DNA from: Holothuria scabra
Lineage: Eukaryota; Echinodermata; Holothuroidea; Aspidochirotida; Holothuriidae
NCBI GenBank assembly: GCA_037179385.1
Contig: CM074195.1
Coordinates: forward strand, 11,135,887 to 11,199,886
DNA: 64,000 nucleotides
Direction: 5' to 3'
The position numbers and the translations under genes are program-made. The notes below the pieces were generated by a model, which was given only the letters and a program-made list of their open reading frames with translations, did no database searches and was not told where the DNA came from. Shown here piece by piece: positions 11,948 through 25,164 of the stretch. Every line of letters starts with the position of its first letter. The first letter of the stretch is position 1.

Positions 11948-12898
11948 GAAAGCCAAAAGGCTCAGTGATTCCTTCCCATCAAATACCTTACCTGCTTTCC
12001 AATTGACAGTGTTTGATAGATTTTTCTTTACATTTAAGGGACAGAATTTTCGCAATTTTACCACTGGTGACCTCAAATGACCTTTGGCCTCTACCAAAAA
12101 CAATATAGCTTCTTTCTCTCAACATGACAAATCTATATACCAAATGTGAAGAGTATTGGTAACTTCTATCTGAAGATATCATGTTTACAAGCCATTTTCG
12201 GTGTTTTTTTTACCGCTGGTGACCTCAAATGAGCTTTGACCTCTACCAAAAACAATAGGCTTCTTTCTCCCAACATATCAAATCTATATACCCAACATGA
12301 AGATTATCAGTCACTCCTATCAGAAGATACTGTATCATGTTTACAAGCCATTTTCTGCGTTTTCGCAATTTTACCGCTGGTGACCTCAAATGACCTTTGA
12401 CCTCTACCAAAAACAATAGGCTTCTTCCTCTTAACATGACAAATCTAAATAACCAATATGAAGAGTTTCGGTCACTCCTATCTGAAGATATCGTGTTTAC
12501 AAGCCATTTTCGGCGTTTTCGCAATTTTACCGCTGGTGACCTCAAATGACCTTTGACCTCTCCAAAAAAAACATTAGTATTCTTCCTCTTAACATGAAAA
12601 AACTATATACCAAGTATGAAAAGTGCCGGTCACTCCTATCTGAAGATATCGTGTTTACAAGCTATTTTCGAAGTTTTCGCAATTTTACCGCTGGTGACCT
12701 CAAATGACCTTTGACCTCTACCACAAACAATAGGCTTCTTCCTCTCAACATGACAAATATATATACCAAATATGAAAAGTGTCGGACATTCCTACCTTAA
12801 GATATCGTGTTTACAAGCAAGTATCACAAACACACACACACACACTCACGACATCACCATCGCATAGGTTCCTTGCCTGCCTATGGCAAGGAATCAAA
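11948..12898. mobile_element. Minisatellite-bearing element with hairpin end, copy 1
   Basis: It begins CAGAAAGCCAAAAGGCT, then AGTGATTCCTT. It is filled by about five tandem units built on GACCTCAAATGACCTTTGAC, and runs into a (CA)n tract at about 12828-12846. It ends in a hairpin made of TTCCTTGCC, a loop, and GGCAAGGAATCAA. The same start and end bracket copy 2. A 3' hairpin plus an internal tandem array is reminiscent of Helitron-like (Helentron/HINE) non-autonomous elements, but the CTRR end of classical Helitrons is absent, so the class is unproven. Confidence 0.7.
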
Positions 12899-14955
12899 AA
12901 AGCAATCATTTTAAAATTTGCCACCAATATATGAATGAAGTGCAGATTCTTCAGTAATCCCCCAACTCTCTAAATGACTTACAGCCTAAACCCAGAATCC
13001 AAAGCTTATTTGTTAAAAAGAAACAAAAATTTCAGCCCGCTTCGCAATACGTCCCTTATGCAGTGGTGCTCACACTTGACAGAAAAATCGGAAAACTTAG
13101 CTACCTACTTACAAGCCCGACACATGCCATTTCTAATTCCAGCTGTCTGAGGGGTTTCGATTTTTCAACAATTTCTGGAAGCTCCGCGCCAACTGAAGAT
13201 AGTCTTTCGAGCATATTCCTACGGGGAACAGGGGGCGATTGCCACCGGCTCGAAAAAGTGAAAAATTCGGAAATTTGCCATTTGAGACAACAATCAACAA
13301 TGCGATTTTCCCAACTTGCCTTCATAAAATTCTGAATTTCCCTTAATAAATGATCCATATTTGTAATTGTTAGTTTTAAAAATGGCAAAATTTTCCGCAC
13401 GCTTCGCGCGCTCTAATTTGCAACCCTTAATGCAGTAAGTGATCGCTCATAAAACAGTCAGTGGTGAAACTTTTCCGAGCCGCTACAGTGCCGTTCCACT
13501 AAAATTTTATTCATATTCTTTTAATTTTTAAAAATTTTCTCTAAAAAAGGCAACAAAGTTTTGTCAGCTTTTTGAATGTCGCCGAGAAGCCTCAATCCGC
13601 ACTCCATATATAACATTATGTAACAACAACGACCTTCAGTCGACTACTTTAGATGTATGCTAATAGGGAATGCATATTCTTCGAAAGTCCGCCAAATATT
13701 CAAATTTCCTCATAGAAACCCTCAATCTAAACTATTTTCTGCAACACGAGTTCCACATTTACAAATATATAAAAAGGCAGAGCGCCGCAAATTTGACATG
13801 TATCTTTTGACCAATAGGTAGGGTGAGGTGCATGGTCCAAAATTGTTCCGAACCCCCCCCCATTCTCATATTGCTTCCTACGCCACTGAATGGCAGTGGT
13901 GAAGAATCTAACCTTCCTATGAGAAACATCAAGTAGGGGATGATTTGTAATTTTGTTGAGGTTACTAAATATCCTCATGCAGATTAATGCCTTCGGACGG
14001 ACCATATTGGAAAATTTGGTCCGAAAGAGTTTCGCTTCCCATATATTTGAAGTTTTATATTTAATTTATATATTGACATAGGCGTACGGGAACGTTTCAG
14101 TTTGGGAGTGGCAGAATTGACGTACTTGTCCGAAAAATGTAGTCCTGCACGAAAGGCTAACTAAAAGCACACACAAAATTTTGAAAAACTAAGATCCTCA
14201 AGACAGCCGGAAATGGCATTTCCCAGACTTCTAATTAGAAATGAAGCAGTCGTTATTTTGAGCTTTCCTTTGAAAAGAAAATTTCACTTCAATAGCAAAA
14301 ACCCAACTTGGTATGTGATCAGAAAATTATAAATTCTCGAGCAAAATATCAAAATTTTCGTACTCGTCCAAACTGTTTGATTATGGCCAATGTTTCGGAA
14401 AACAGTCACTAATTCTGTCGCAGCTTCGGGATATTAAAAAGTCCTATCCCCCTCCCTCAGTATTTGCAAAATGCGGCTTCAAGAGAGTGGGTACATTCCG
14501 TTTACGGCTACCTGAAGGAGGGGGGGGGGAGGGGGTGAAAAGTCACAACATATCTTGTACTCCCCTCGCCAACTGATGATGACGCTCCGCTAAGATAATC
14601 TTGCTGGCACTCAGCAATATTTTTTACGTTTCTCGAGCCAGTGCCCTGCTTCACCTACTTGGTGGTTTACGGAGCAGCCTCATCGTAACTAGACTAACAT
14701 GCTTAACATGAAGACTGGGATACTTGATTTTGAAATCGAATTCGCACCAAAAAGTTTATCAGTTTACAGTATTTCAAAATTTACGTTTTATCTTAACATA
14801 AAAACGTTAAAAGTAAAGTCACTGGAATAACCATCTGTATTGAAGACTGAATCTGCAATTCAATGTCCTTCTCAAAGCTCCATGCTGTATTGAAAAGGGA
14901 GGTGAAATTCTGATAAGAACGGAAACGTTAAAGTGCCATCAAATCAAAGTCACTA
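12899..14955. other. Gene-free interval with repeat fragments
   Basis: No exons are recognised. Bases 13430-13640 resemble 11600-11860. A minus-strand end of the CAGTGGCGTAGGAAGC type (common at hAT element ends) lies at about 13870-13895, beside a C-run. A G-rich run is at 14518-14535. The rest is unremarkable AT-rich DNA. Confidence 0.4.
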
Positions 14956-14959
14956 CTTC

Positions 14960-15340
14960 ATTTTAACAATTGAAAATAAAATGATGAAATGTTCACTTAT
15001 TATCCTAACATTTTGCAGGATATTGATGAATAACCTCCTTGTCGGATCTCAACAATTTAACAGTTTGTTAAACATTGATGGATTACATACTTTTTAGATC
15101 TTAAAAGTTTAACATTTTGCAAAAACTGATGAATTACTCATTTATCACATGTGGTAAATTCAACATATTGCAGAAAAATGATGAGTCGCTCATTTATCGG
15201 ATCTCAACAATTTAGAATTTTTAAGAAAAATAACAAAATAACAGCATTTATACATTTTGCAGGAAATTGCTGAATAATTGCTTTTCAGCAATATAACAAT
15301 TTGCAGAAAAATGAGCATTACGAACTTGTAAAAAGTCTTA
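14960..15340. repeat. Decayed tandem repeat, unit roughly 60-70 bp
   Basis: A sentence of words recurs with drift: AACATTTTGCAG, AAAAATGATGA, a CTCATTTATCGG-type word and ATCTCAACAATTT. I can follow about five units. There is no coding content. Confidence 0.55.
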
Positions 15341-15424
15341 ATTTTCACGTTTTAAAGGGAGTGTACGGAAATGGTAAGTAAGATAAAGTGCGCTTTAATT
15401 GTAACCAATCAAATTAACATTTTA

Positions 15425-17650
15425 ACCAGAAAGCCAAAAGGCTTAGTGATTCCTTGCCATTAAATACCTTACCTGCTTTCAAATTGACGGTGCTTGATAG
15501 ATTTTTCTTTACATTTTAGGCACAGAATTTTCGCAATTTTACCCCTGGTGACCTCAAATGACCTTTGACCTCTACCAAAAACAATAGGCTTCTTTCTCTC
15601 AACATGACAAATCTATATACCAAATATGAAAAATATCTGTTACTCTTATCTGGAGATACTGTGTTTACAAGCCATTTTCGAAGTTTTGGCAATTTTACCG
15701 CTGGTGACCTCAAATGACCTTTGACCTCTACCAAAAGCAATAGGCTTCTTTCTCTCAACATGAAAAATCTATACATCAAGTATGAAAATTGTTGGGCAAT
15801 CCTATCTGAAGATATCATGTTTACAAGCCATTTTCGGTGTTTTCACATTTTTACCGCTGATGACCTCAAATGACCTTTGACCTCAGCCAAAAACAATAAA
15901 CTTCTTCCTCTCAACATGACAAACCTATATACCAAGCATGAGAAGTGTTGGTCACTCCTATCTGAAGAAATCATGTTTACAAGCCATTTTTAGTGTTTTC
16001 GCAATTTTACCACTGGTGACCTCAAATGACCTTTGACCTCAGCCAAAAACAATAGACTTCTTCCTCTCAACATGACAAACCTATATACCAAGCATGAGAA
16101 GTGTTGGTCACTCCTATCTGAAGAAATCATGTTTACAAGCCATTTTCAGTGTTTTCGCAATTTTACCACTGGTGACCTCAAATGACCTTTAACCCGTACC
16201 AAAAACAATAGGGTTCTTCCTCTCAACATGACAAAATATATATACCAAGTATGAAAGGTGTCGGGCAATCCTATCTGAAGATATCGTGTTTACAAGCCAT
16301 TTTCGGCGTTTTCGCAATTTTACCGCTGGTGACCTCAAATGACCTTTGACCTCTACCAAAAACAACAGGGTTCTTCTTCTCAACATGACAAATCTATATA
16401 CCAAGTATGAAAAGTGTCGGTGACTCCTATCTGAAGATATCGTGTTTACAAGCCATTTTTGAAATTGTCGCAGTTTTACCGCTGGTGACCTCAAATGACC
16501 TTTGACCTCTACCACAAACAATAGGCTTCTTCCTCTCAACATGACAAATATATATACCAAATATGAAGAGTGTTATTCTCTCCTAACTGAAGATATCATG
16601 TTTACAAGCCATTTTCAGTGTTTTCGCAATTTTACCACTGGTGACCTCAAGTGACCTTTGACCTCTACCAAAAACAATAGGGTTCTTCCTCTCAACATGA
16701 CATATCTAAATACCAAGTATGAAAGGTGTCGGGCAATCCTATCTGAAGATATCGTGTTTACAAGCCATTTTCGAAGTTTTCGCAATTTTACCGCTGGTGA
16801 CCTCAAATGACCTTTGACCTCTACCAAAAACAAAAGGGTTCTTCCTCTCAACATGACAAATCTATATACCACGTATGAAAATTGTCGGGCAATCCTATCT
16901 GAAGATATCGTGTTTACAAGCTATTTTTGAAATTGTCGCAGTTTTACCGCTGGTGACCTCAAATGACCTTTGACCTCTACCAAAAACAATAGGGTTCTTC
17001 CTCTCAACATGATTAATCTATATACCAAATATGAAAAGTGTCGGGCAATCCTATCTGAAGATATCGTGTTTACAAGCCATTTTCGGCGTTTTCGCAATTT
17101 TACCGCTGGTGACCTCAAATGACCTTTGACCTCTACCAAAAACAATAGGGTTCTTCCTCTCAACATGATTAATCTATATACCAAATATGAAAAGTGTCGG
17201 TGACTCCTATCTGAAGATATCGTGTTTACAAGCCATTTTCGTCGTTTTCGCAATTTTACCGCTGGTGACCTCAAATGACCTTTGACCTCTACCAAAAACA
17301 ATAGGGTTCTTCCTCTCAACATGACAAATCTATATACCAAGTATGAAAAGTGTCGGTCCCTCCTATCTGAAGATATCGTGTTTACAAGCTATTTTTGAAA
17401 TTGTCGCAATTTTACCGCTGGTGACCTCAAATGACCTTTGACCTCTACCAAAAACAATAGGGTTCTTCCTCTCAACATGATTAATCTATATACCAAATAT
17501 GAAAAGTGTCGGACATTCCTATCTTAAGATATCGTGTTCACAAGCAAGTGTCACAAACACACACACACACATACACACACACACACATACACACACACAC
17601 ACGACATCACCATCGCATAGATTCCTTGCCTGCCTACGGCAAGGAATCAA
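15425..17650. mobile_element. Minisatellite-bearing element with hairpin end, copy 2
   Basis: It starts with CCAGAAAGCCAAAAGGCT and GTGATTCCTTGCC, and contains about thirteen tandem units of near 156 bp. The spacing between successive GACCTCAAATGACC words at 16331, 16487 and 16643 is 156 bp. It ends with a (CA)n tract at 17553-17602 and the hairpin GATTCCTTGCC, loop, GGCAAGGAATC. Several minus-strand frames of 85-139 codons run through the units because the unit length is a multiple of three (52 codons). They repeat the same residues with the array and are not genes. Units are very alike, so the array has expanded or been homogenised recently. Confidence 0.82.
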
Positions 17651-18004
17651 CAACCGAGCGTTCTATGACTGTGTAATGACAGCTATCCAAACTTTTAAAA
17701 GGGGAGTTATGCCGGCAGGGGAAGAAATCTAAGGAACGGACCCCCACCCCCCTTTGAGAATTGTTGAAAAAGTTGGCATCCTTTCATGCAATCTTGTGTC
17801 ACACATGCTACCGTTTGAAGTAAAAGTTGTGTTTCTAAAGGAAGTACTTTAAGGATGTGAAAAAAACATAATTGGCATCGGTGTGGGAAACCATGGTCCA
17901 ATCCCCCGTCCCGGTGCGCCACTGAGCTGGTGCGTATTACCACGACCCCATCTTCGAATCTGAGGGAGTCTCTGCAACTGTAACCCCAAACCCCAACCTT
18001 ATTT
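17651..18004. other. No gene; hAT-like end fragment
   Basis: The sequence ends near 17922 with GTGCGCCACTGAG, the complement of a CAGTGGCGCAC end typical of small hAT elements. The partner end is not clear. Confidence 0.35.
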
Positions 18005-18041
18005 TTAAAGACACTGTATCGTGGAGCGAAACGGGGGCGGC
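18005..18041. repeat. Left inverted end of a TTAA-flanked pair
   Basis: TTAA (18005-18008) followed by AGACACTGTATCGTGG, then AGCGAAACGGGGGCG. The complement of the same sequence, with two differences in about 31 bases, ends at 33954 and is followed by TTAA. I found no nearer partner for either end. Confidence 0.65.
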
Positions 18042-18049
18042 AGCATGTT

Positions 18050-20230
18050 TTTAGAATTGTTCTTTTCTCCTTCGCGCATCAAAAACTGTTACAGCGCCAT
18101 CACCCTTCTTGGCCGTGAAAAATGTTCGTGGAATCGACGGAGGGATGTTGAAGCATGGAAGTACTAGACGGTACTCATTCGGGTGATGTGGATTTCTGCA
18201 AGACATTTGCAAATACCACATACAACGAACAATCGTCGGCAATAACAAGAGATGTCGGCGAGGGCAACTTTTCCTAAAATTAACATGAGATTGACGGCAC
18301 GGCTTCCAGGGAACGCTTTATCAACTTTAATTAACAAGTTATTTTTGATGTTTAAAGCTGTGAGAAGGTAAGGAAAGAGATACGAGCAAATACGATGGCA
18401 ATTAGTAGACATTGGCAGTAATTCTGCGAAAAATCCTTTGCTTGGCGATGTGTAGTATTACGTACGTGTATATGCCATATAAAATTGAAAAAGGGAGAAA
18501 CTTTCCCCAGATTATGGGCACAAATTCCCAAGGTCCGATACAACTTAATAAAGCAAGAAACAAATTCAACTTCCATCACGTTGCATGTGGATCCTTAATT
18601 GTTATTTAATTGAGTGTATAATTAATGCTACAGTAGTTTCTACCGGGATACACCTTCAAATTAAGGCTGATATATCTTAAACAGCTGTGAAAGGGACAGA
18701 ACTTTAGTCATTGCCAGTATGAAATTACTTCAAGCACATCACTCTTTGTCCTACAATTGAGTTACATAGTGTTTTAGTAAAATATATCCCACAATTAGAA
18801 AGACTTGTGTGAATTGACGGATTTCAGACTACACTCAGGCTGATCATATACGATGGCCTAGCTAGCTCGACAATTGGCTTTTCACCCCCTAAATCAGGAC
18901 AAAATCAATAAAGAATAGTTGTGTGATGCACAAAAGATTAGGAAGGGTTTGCTTGATGAAAGCATTATATACAGTATGATTAGAAATAAATTGGATGACC
19001 ATGTTCAAAGGATAAGAATGCAGTATCCAACCAGCTCAGTACTGTTGAAATAATGCCAACAATTTCCACTGAATGCTTAATTGACTTGTGACAGCAAGTT
19101 GCATCTAGGGATAGTCTGGCCATGATGGTTGTCTGAAACAGTACACACGACCTCAGGAGAACTTAGTTTACTAGACCAAAGATTTTAACACTTTTCAGGG
19201 TGTTTGCTATAATCCATTACCTAACCTCATTTTAAAACACCAGGGTATTAAATAGCCCTCAAACAGGTCTATGTCGTCAGTTAAATGGCCTAATGAAATG
19301 CTGTACATGTAACAGAGTACACATGCAGCCCTGTTAACTAGGTAATGGGGGGTGGCAATAAGAACTTCTCTCCACTGATACCCGAAGTGTAACTGAATAT
19401 AAATCTATCAATCATTTAAAGCTCCCCCCCCCTCCTTACCCTCCAAATTAGAAAAAAGGGTTCTAGCTACCCCACATGACAAAGTTTCTTGTCAAACTAT
19501 GTTTGCCACTGATAGGCTTCTTTAAAGGGTGAATCTCTTCATTCCAGATGGTTCCCACCAGTTCTGGTAAGATGGCTAACATCTTTAGCTCCTCAAAAAG
19601 CACATAAACTTTTGTTGCTAATTGACTAACCCTGTCAAGTAGCTGTCATGTTTAATAAATCAGAACAATTGCGGTGCATGCAACTGCCTGCTGTAATGAA
19701 AGCATTAGCTCCCTACAGCATCTTCTGAATTGGTCAATGGAAGAGCAGTCACTTACTACAAAGGTTACTCTCTCACAACTAATCGACATGAGTATCCACA
19801 TTTTTTGAAAATGATTCCCTTCACAAGCTAGCGTACATCTCTCATGTTTCATTTGCTAACTATTTTGCATTTTAATTAACATCATATGAAATAAACATCT
19901 TATTAATCCAGGCCTACGTGTCATTCATGTAACAGCTCAGTATAGCCTCTGTCTGTCACAAGAATCTCCAACATGGCTTTATGTACATAGCATGAAGTAA
20001 GTTAAAATATCATACCAGAGTAATATAACCTTCAAGAGTACAACATTTTCAACAGTTTACTGAAACTAAAAGGTTGTTTTAATTACTACATGTGACATAT
20101 TACTTATTTATATTATGCTCTTCTTTGTATCCTTGAAGGCACTAGCACTACAGGAACTGCATCAACTTTTCTGAAAAAAAAAAAACACCTACAATACCTA
20201 CTATATGGCAGAACTCATGCATGGGAACCT
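18050..20230. other. Gene-free interval
   Basis: Short frames on both strands (for example plus 18045-18167 and minus 18051-18412) show no domain. C-runs lie near 19424. I see no supported gene. Confidence 0.35.
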
Positions 20231-20232
20231 AC

Positions 20233-20268
20233 CATTATCTTCTTGTAAGGCTGGAAGGAAAATGTCTT
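20233..20268 (-). other. Candidate internal exon, 36 nt
   Basis: On the minus strand a pyrimidine-rich acceptor (CTTTCTTCTTTTCAG) is followed by 36 bases and a GTAGGT donor. Two frames are open: one reads KTFSFQPYKKIM, the other DIFLPALQEDN with split end codons. The splice signals are good but the segment is very short, so this may be chance. Confidence 0.2.
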
Positions 20269-21131
20269 CTGAAAAGAAGAAAGTGCAGGCCAGGTCTGTA
20301 TGGTGGCTTTGAGAACTACATCTCCACTGCAAACTGATTGCCTAGAGAATTCAACTATTCAAACTTGCTTCATATGACTGTCAATACTTACTCAATGCAA
20401 TATTCCGAGACTGGGGAAGACGGCCGGTGTCATCATGTTAGGGTACAGTGACAGGAGTGCAAGTATAGGAGTGGAAAGGCCACCCAGAAGTACATTGAGA
20501 TGGGAATTGCATATCATGATATCAGTGACAAAAAATGTACTTGTAGACCCAAACTATCATGCAAGATATATCATGAAAGTTGCATGAAAGCCTCGAATTC
20601 CTATATTTTAAAAACTTCATTTACAAACGTGGCAGTAGTTTTCAGGTTACTTGAAATAAAAACTTTTTTTAAGAAAAACACAAGTTTTTGTATCATTTTT
20701 GAAGTAAATTCATAACAACATGCAAAATAGAAGAGTTATGTTTTGTTTGGGAATTAATCATAGCTGTGTCTTCTATTATTAAAAAATAAGAGCTTTCCAC
20801 TGTCATGCTTGTTGATCAAGAAATGTATTATGGCATGTTGATGGGAAATTTTAAGTGTAAAACAATAAAGTGAAACAGCTGGTACAAGATTCCAGTAAGA
20901 ATATGGTACTCTACCTGATTCTCATCTTTTGCTTTATGTAATATTTCTGTCAATTGACTTTTTAGGAATTCCAGTAATTATTATAATTTTGTCAAAAATC
21001 ATTTAATATTACTATGAGATATGAGTGAATTACATATTTCCTATACCTTTACATATGCCTTGAAGACTTGAAGAAGTTGGGTCAGGCTATTCACTTACAG
21101 AGGTAGATCAGAAAAATGATGGGGTATTTAC

Positions 21132-21213
21132 AGGATGTAGAAGAATTTATTTCCAGTGGTTTACAGCAGTTATGGTAGTGTTGTAAATTGCATTCACTGG
21201 CCAGAGCAAGGAC
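21132..21213 (-). other. Candidate internal exon, 82 nt
   Basis: The acceptor ACATCTTTCTACAG precedes an open stretch starting VLALASECNLQHYHNCCKPL, followed by a GTAAAT donor. Only this frame is open for long. The protein is not recognised. It lies on the same strand as the other candidate exons at 20.2, 24.6, 25.2 and 33.0 kb. Confidence 0.25.
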
Positions 21214-21349
21214 CTGTAGAAAGATGTATAGCCTACCTACCATTTCTTTTGAATGAGAATGACAGAAGCTGTTTTGATGATTTTGAGTTTGCAATTAAAG
21301 AGCCGTTCATTCTCATATAGAATCAAGCATGCACCTAGTGTATTTCATT

Positions 21350-23540
21350 AACATTCTGGACCAAAATGGGGGGGGGGGAGGGGGGAGGGGACGAGGAGGG
21401 GGAGAAAGGAGGAGGTGATACTTACCATGCACACTGTCCTGCAGGTTGAAAGGCTGACAAGAACTAGTCCACTTCCTTTTTGAAGTTTACAAATCCATCC
21501 CTAGAAAATGTATGGTCAAACGTTCAATAGATCACATTCCACTTTTTTCTGAAGGGCAGCAAGTTTTTACATAGTTTTCAGACTTCAAAAAGGATCACAA
21601 TGAAGCCCTATTTTAAAAGCTGTGTTCTACACACTCTAGTACCTTCTCCGATTTAAACAAGAACACCAGCCTAGTGCACCTTTAGCACTAGAAGTTCAGC
21701 AAAGCTGAATTGAGTTTCAAAAGTCTACAATTACATACAACTTCATTCTTATTGGGGACTTCTAGGTAGCAGTAGGGTGGACCTGGGTGGACAATGCACA
21801 GGGGTCCATGGAGAATTCAAACACCTCAGAGCTTGTGTGTGCAAGGTTTCATTCCTATCCCATACCCCCCCAACCCCCACCCATGAATATTGAAGCTAGA
21901 GGCTTTCAAGAAAAATGAATTTGGGCACCCGCTTGCTGTCTATAGCTTCCCATGCATCTAGAAGGCTTTTTTATGCCATTGATTGAGTACACAACTACCA
22001 GTACCCAAAAAACATTGATCAATAAGAGTGGAGTAATTGTTTCAATTCATATCAAAATTTAACCAATTGGTACTGATCTTCATGTATAAAGTGCTATTCC
22101 TAACTATCTTTGTGGATATGCTCAGTACATTCCCTTCAAGTGTAGCAGTGCTGTTTGTACAGTAAGCAAGTGCACATACTGTATGCATGCAATTTGCACA
22201 AATATGTTTTCTCCTGCTTATGGCAACAACTTAAATTCTGCATCATAGCAAAATCATTTTACGTCTAAATGTACTAGTCCCTCCATAACTAAGAGCAAAC
22301 AATGATGATGCTAGGACATATATGAGACCCATCGAAGCAGTGCCACAGTCTCCAATTTAAGAGGCACCATGCATGCACCAGCATGCACCTTTACTACCAG
22401 GCTGGTTTCTAAATGGCACTCAGGTGGGGGCACATAAAGTACTGCACAATATCACATATAAACAAGCTTGTGGATCAGGTGTAGGATTAAACCAAATCAG
22501 TGGAAGAGAGCTGAAAAAAAAAGTTCTCATGGATTGTTCAATGCTTGAACTAAATGTAATCAAAAGTTTTATTCAAGTCATAATGTTGGCATAAGGTTGG
22601 CATAAGGTAATAAGGTACATGAATGTGGCAACATAGACCCAGAGCATGTCATGACTGCACCTGAAGGAAGTACTCTTCAAGGAGTGATGTCAATGTTTCA
22701 GCACGGATGGGCAATGCTTACAGTATAAAGTCCTGATTTTACAATTGCTTTTATTCAAAATGAAACACAGGGATTTGGTTTAACCCATTAATAGAAAATT
22801 TCAAGATTGGAAAATTTCTGTGTCCCACTAACCATGGCGAGGGCTCCAAACATGATGATAGCTAGGAAATGTGTATTTTCATCACAAATAAAATTTACAC
22901 TGGAAATTAAATGTTCGTCTATAAAAAAAAATATTCTTCCAAATTTTCAACAATTCCTGGCAAGGAGCTTCCCATTTTGCTGGTTTTTCCACTGGCACCC
23001 TTGCTCATGGCATATTCAAATCTAAGAAAAGAAATATTTCAATCATTTGCAAAAGAAGTTTAAGAAAACACATTTGATCAGTGCAAGGGTAGGATATGTA
23101 ACAAATGCTTGCTCTAAGTTCACAAAAATTGAATTTAAAATCTGATAACTTTACGTGCATATATTTTGAGCATCTGAAGAATTGAGTTAAGAATTTCATC
23201 AGAACATTCTACTTCAACGTATTAAACATAAATTTATTTGAAACATTTTTTCACAGGATATCTTTTAAATGTGAATTAGGGTCTACTTCTGGAGGTAGAA
23301 TATTCAAGCTAGGCCAAGTCCTCTCACTACTTCATACATTCTCCCAACCTTTTTAATTCTAGCCACCCACAGCTGTTTAAAACTTTTCATTGTGCAGACA
23401 CAATCCTAGTCTACTGTTTGAAGGGTATATCATCAAAGTGAGCACACAAAACCCTGTTGAATCAGACTGCACTATCTGCTGGAATATGAGCCACTCTGCC
23501 TTCTTGAATTTGATATCAGCATGATGCATGGGTATTTCTT
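21350..23540. other. Gene-free interval
   Basis: A purine-rich G/A tract lies at 21368-21416. Otherwise this is AT-rich DNA with no exon signals that I can defend. Confidence 0.35.
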
Positions 23541-23555
23541 ACACAGTACAGTTAC

Positions 23556-23722
23556 CAGTGTTGTAATTGAGTCACTAGATTAGTGACTCGAGTCACCAAT
23601 TTTCAAACTTTTATGTGACTCGAGTCACTGTACTATTTCAATGGGGATATTACTCCTGAATTCTATCAAGTCACTATCATTTTGAGAGAAAGTGACTTGA
23701 GTCGTGACTTGTTACAACACTG
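23556..23722. mobile_element. Small hAT-type MITE, 167 bp
   Basis: The element is flanked by perfect 8-bp duplications ACAGTTAC (23548-23555 and 23723-23730). Its ends are CAGTGTTGTAA and TTACAACACTG. Inside each end are repeated GTGACTCGAGTCAC-type palindromic words. An 8-bp duplication and a CAGTG start are characteristic of the hAT superfamily. Confidence 0.92.
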
Positions 23723-24559
23723 ACAGTTACTACAAATAAATAATCTATAATTATCAATCTGAATATCCTGAACATGCAGTTTCAAACTTCCACTTCCTTT
23801 GGCATACCAACGTCTCTATTAAACAAATGACTTAAACACCTTTTAGAAGGATCCCTGCCATCACTGAAAAAATATTTTCCAGGGCCTGGTAAAGTTTTCC
23901 AATTCAAAAACATGTGCTAACCAAGCCATGAAAAATTCATGGAAATTTTCACAAATTTTCATAATTTCATTTAACAGCCCCCCCAAAAAAAAAAAAAAAA
24001 AAAAAAAAAAGTTGTGCAAATTCTTTTAATATTTGGTCCTGGAAAAGTGAAAAATTAGTTTCAGAAATGTAGGAACCCTGCTTCAACTTATGATTCATTT
24101 GAAGCTTACAAAGACACATGCTCCACTGAGTGCACCAAAAATTGTTCCTATATTCTTGTTGTCTTTATTGTGCATGATATGATAGTCCCATTATTTCTTT
24201 CATGCTTTTTATTAAACTGGAATAAAATTCAGACCTAAAGTTTCAGGTATAGCTGATGTTATAACATATAAATGAAAGGCTTCAATACAGTTACAAGCTG
24301 GTTGGCAATACTGTTCAGGTATCACACCATCTTCCCATTCACAAAACTTCATACACAAAAGTTGACAAAACACATTTGGCCAATAAAAATTGCTTTTGTG
24401 ATGTAAACCATTACATGGCAAGCAAGGCAAGCAATCTTTCCAGTATTGATGTGGTTTTCTGGGTTCTGCCAGGATACTCAAAATCATGCATAAATCCATC
24501 CTGGTTGGAAGCATCAACCCAGGTGCCTTTTACCCAATTGTAGCTGAGATTTTGAATCT

Positions 24560-24646
24560 TCAGTCCAGTTGAACATGACACCGTAAATGACTAGCATATG
24601 CAGAGGTGAACTTGACAACTTTGGGTGGATCCTTGGGCTGGTCCTC
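24560..24646 (-). other. Candidate terminal exon of an unrecognised gene
   Basis: The acceptor TTTATTTGGCACAG is followed by 28 codons, beginning EDQPKDPPKVVKFTSAYASH, and a TGA stop. The composition is protein-like and the acceptor is good. The phase does not match the donor at 25165, so an unseen exon would be needed between them, or one of the two is wrong. A longer frame overlapping it (minus 24412-24560) ends in a different stop and cannot be ruled out. Confidence 0.3.
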
Positions 24647-25164
24647 CTGTGCCAAATAAAAAACAGAATAATATATGAAATGCCCACAGAAATATTTCTG
24701 CTCTGTCCTTGCTTACTTGAAATTTTTCTCGATTGCTCAGTAATCTGCGTTGGTACTTTTTCAAATTAAATGTAATAAGCAGGCTCAGCTGGAACTAGAA
24801 ATGGAACTACGAAAAACACTTAAAATTTTTTTCTTTATTCTCCTTGTCACTAATTCCAAAAAGATGAAATTGTTCTCATATTTCTCACTTTCTTGAAGAG
24901 AGAGCTACTCATAAAAGATTTCTTTCAAACTTGTGGTGCCAAAACTTGATTAACTGGACAAGGCCAGAGCTTCAGAGGTGAGGTTGGTATTACTGTCAGT
25001 AGGTCTTGGAACTGGGGATAGGCATACTACCATTCCGGGAATATTTTGAGCAGAATCCAGATCACAATGGAAATTCAAAAGATGTAACAAAAACTTGACA
25101 TTTTTCCATCAGGTACAAGGATTCTCTTTTCAAAGAAACTGAAACCAATGCATAGTGAATTTAC

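Noticed and set aside
15516..17340. Several minus-strand frames of 85-139 codons with repeated residues
   Set aside because: They are the translation of a 156-bp tandem array whose unit is a multiple of three; they follow the repeat and have no gene structure.
24212..24517. 101-codon Cys-rich minus-strand frame
   Set aside because: No splice support for this frame and no recognisable family; the neighbouring 24560-24646 frame has a better acceptor.
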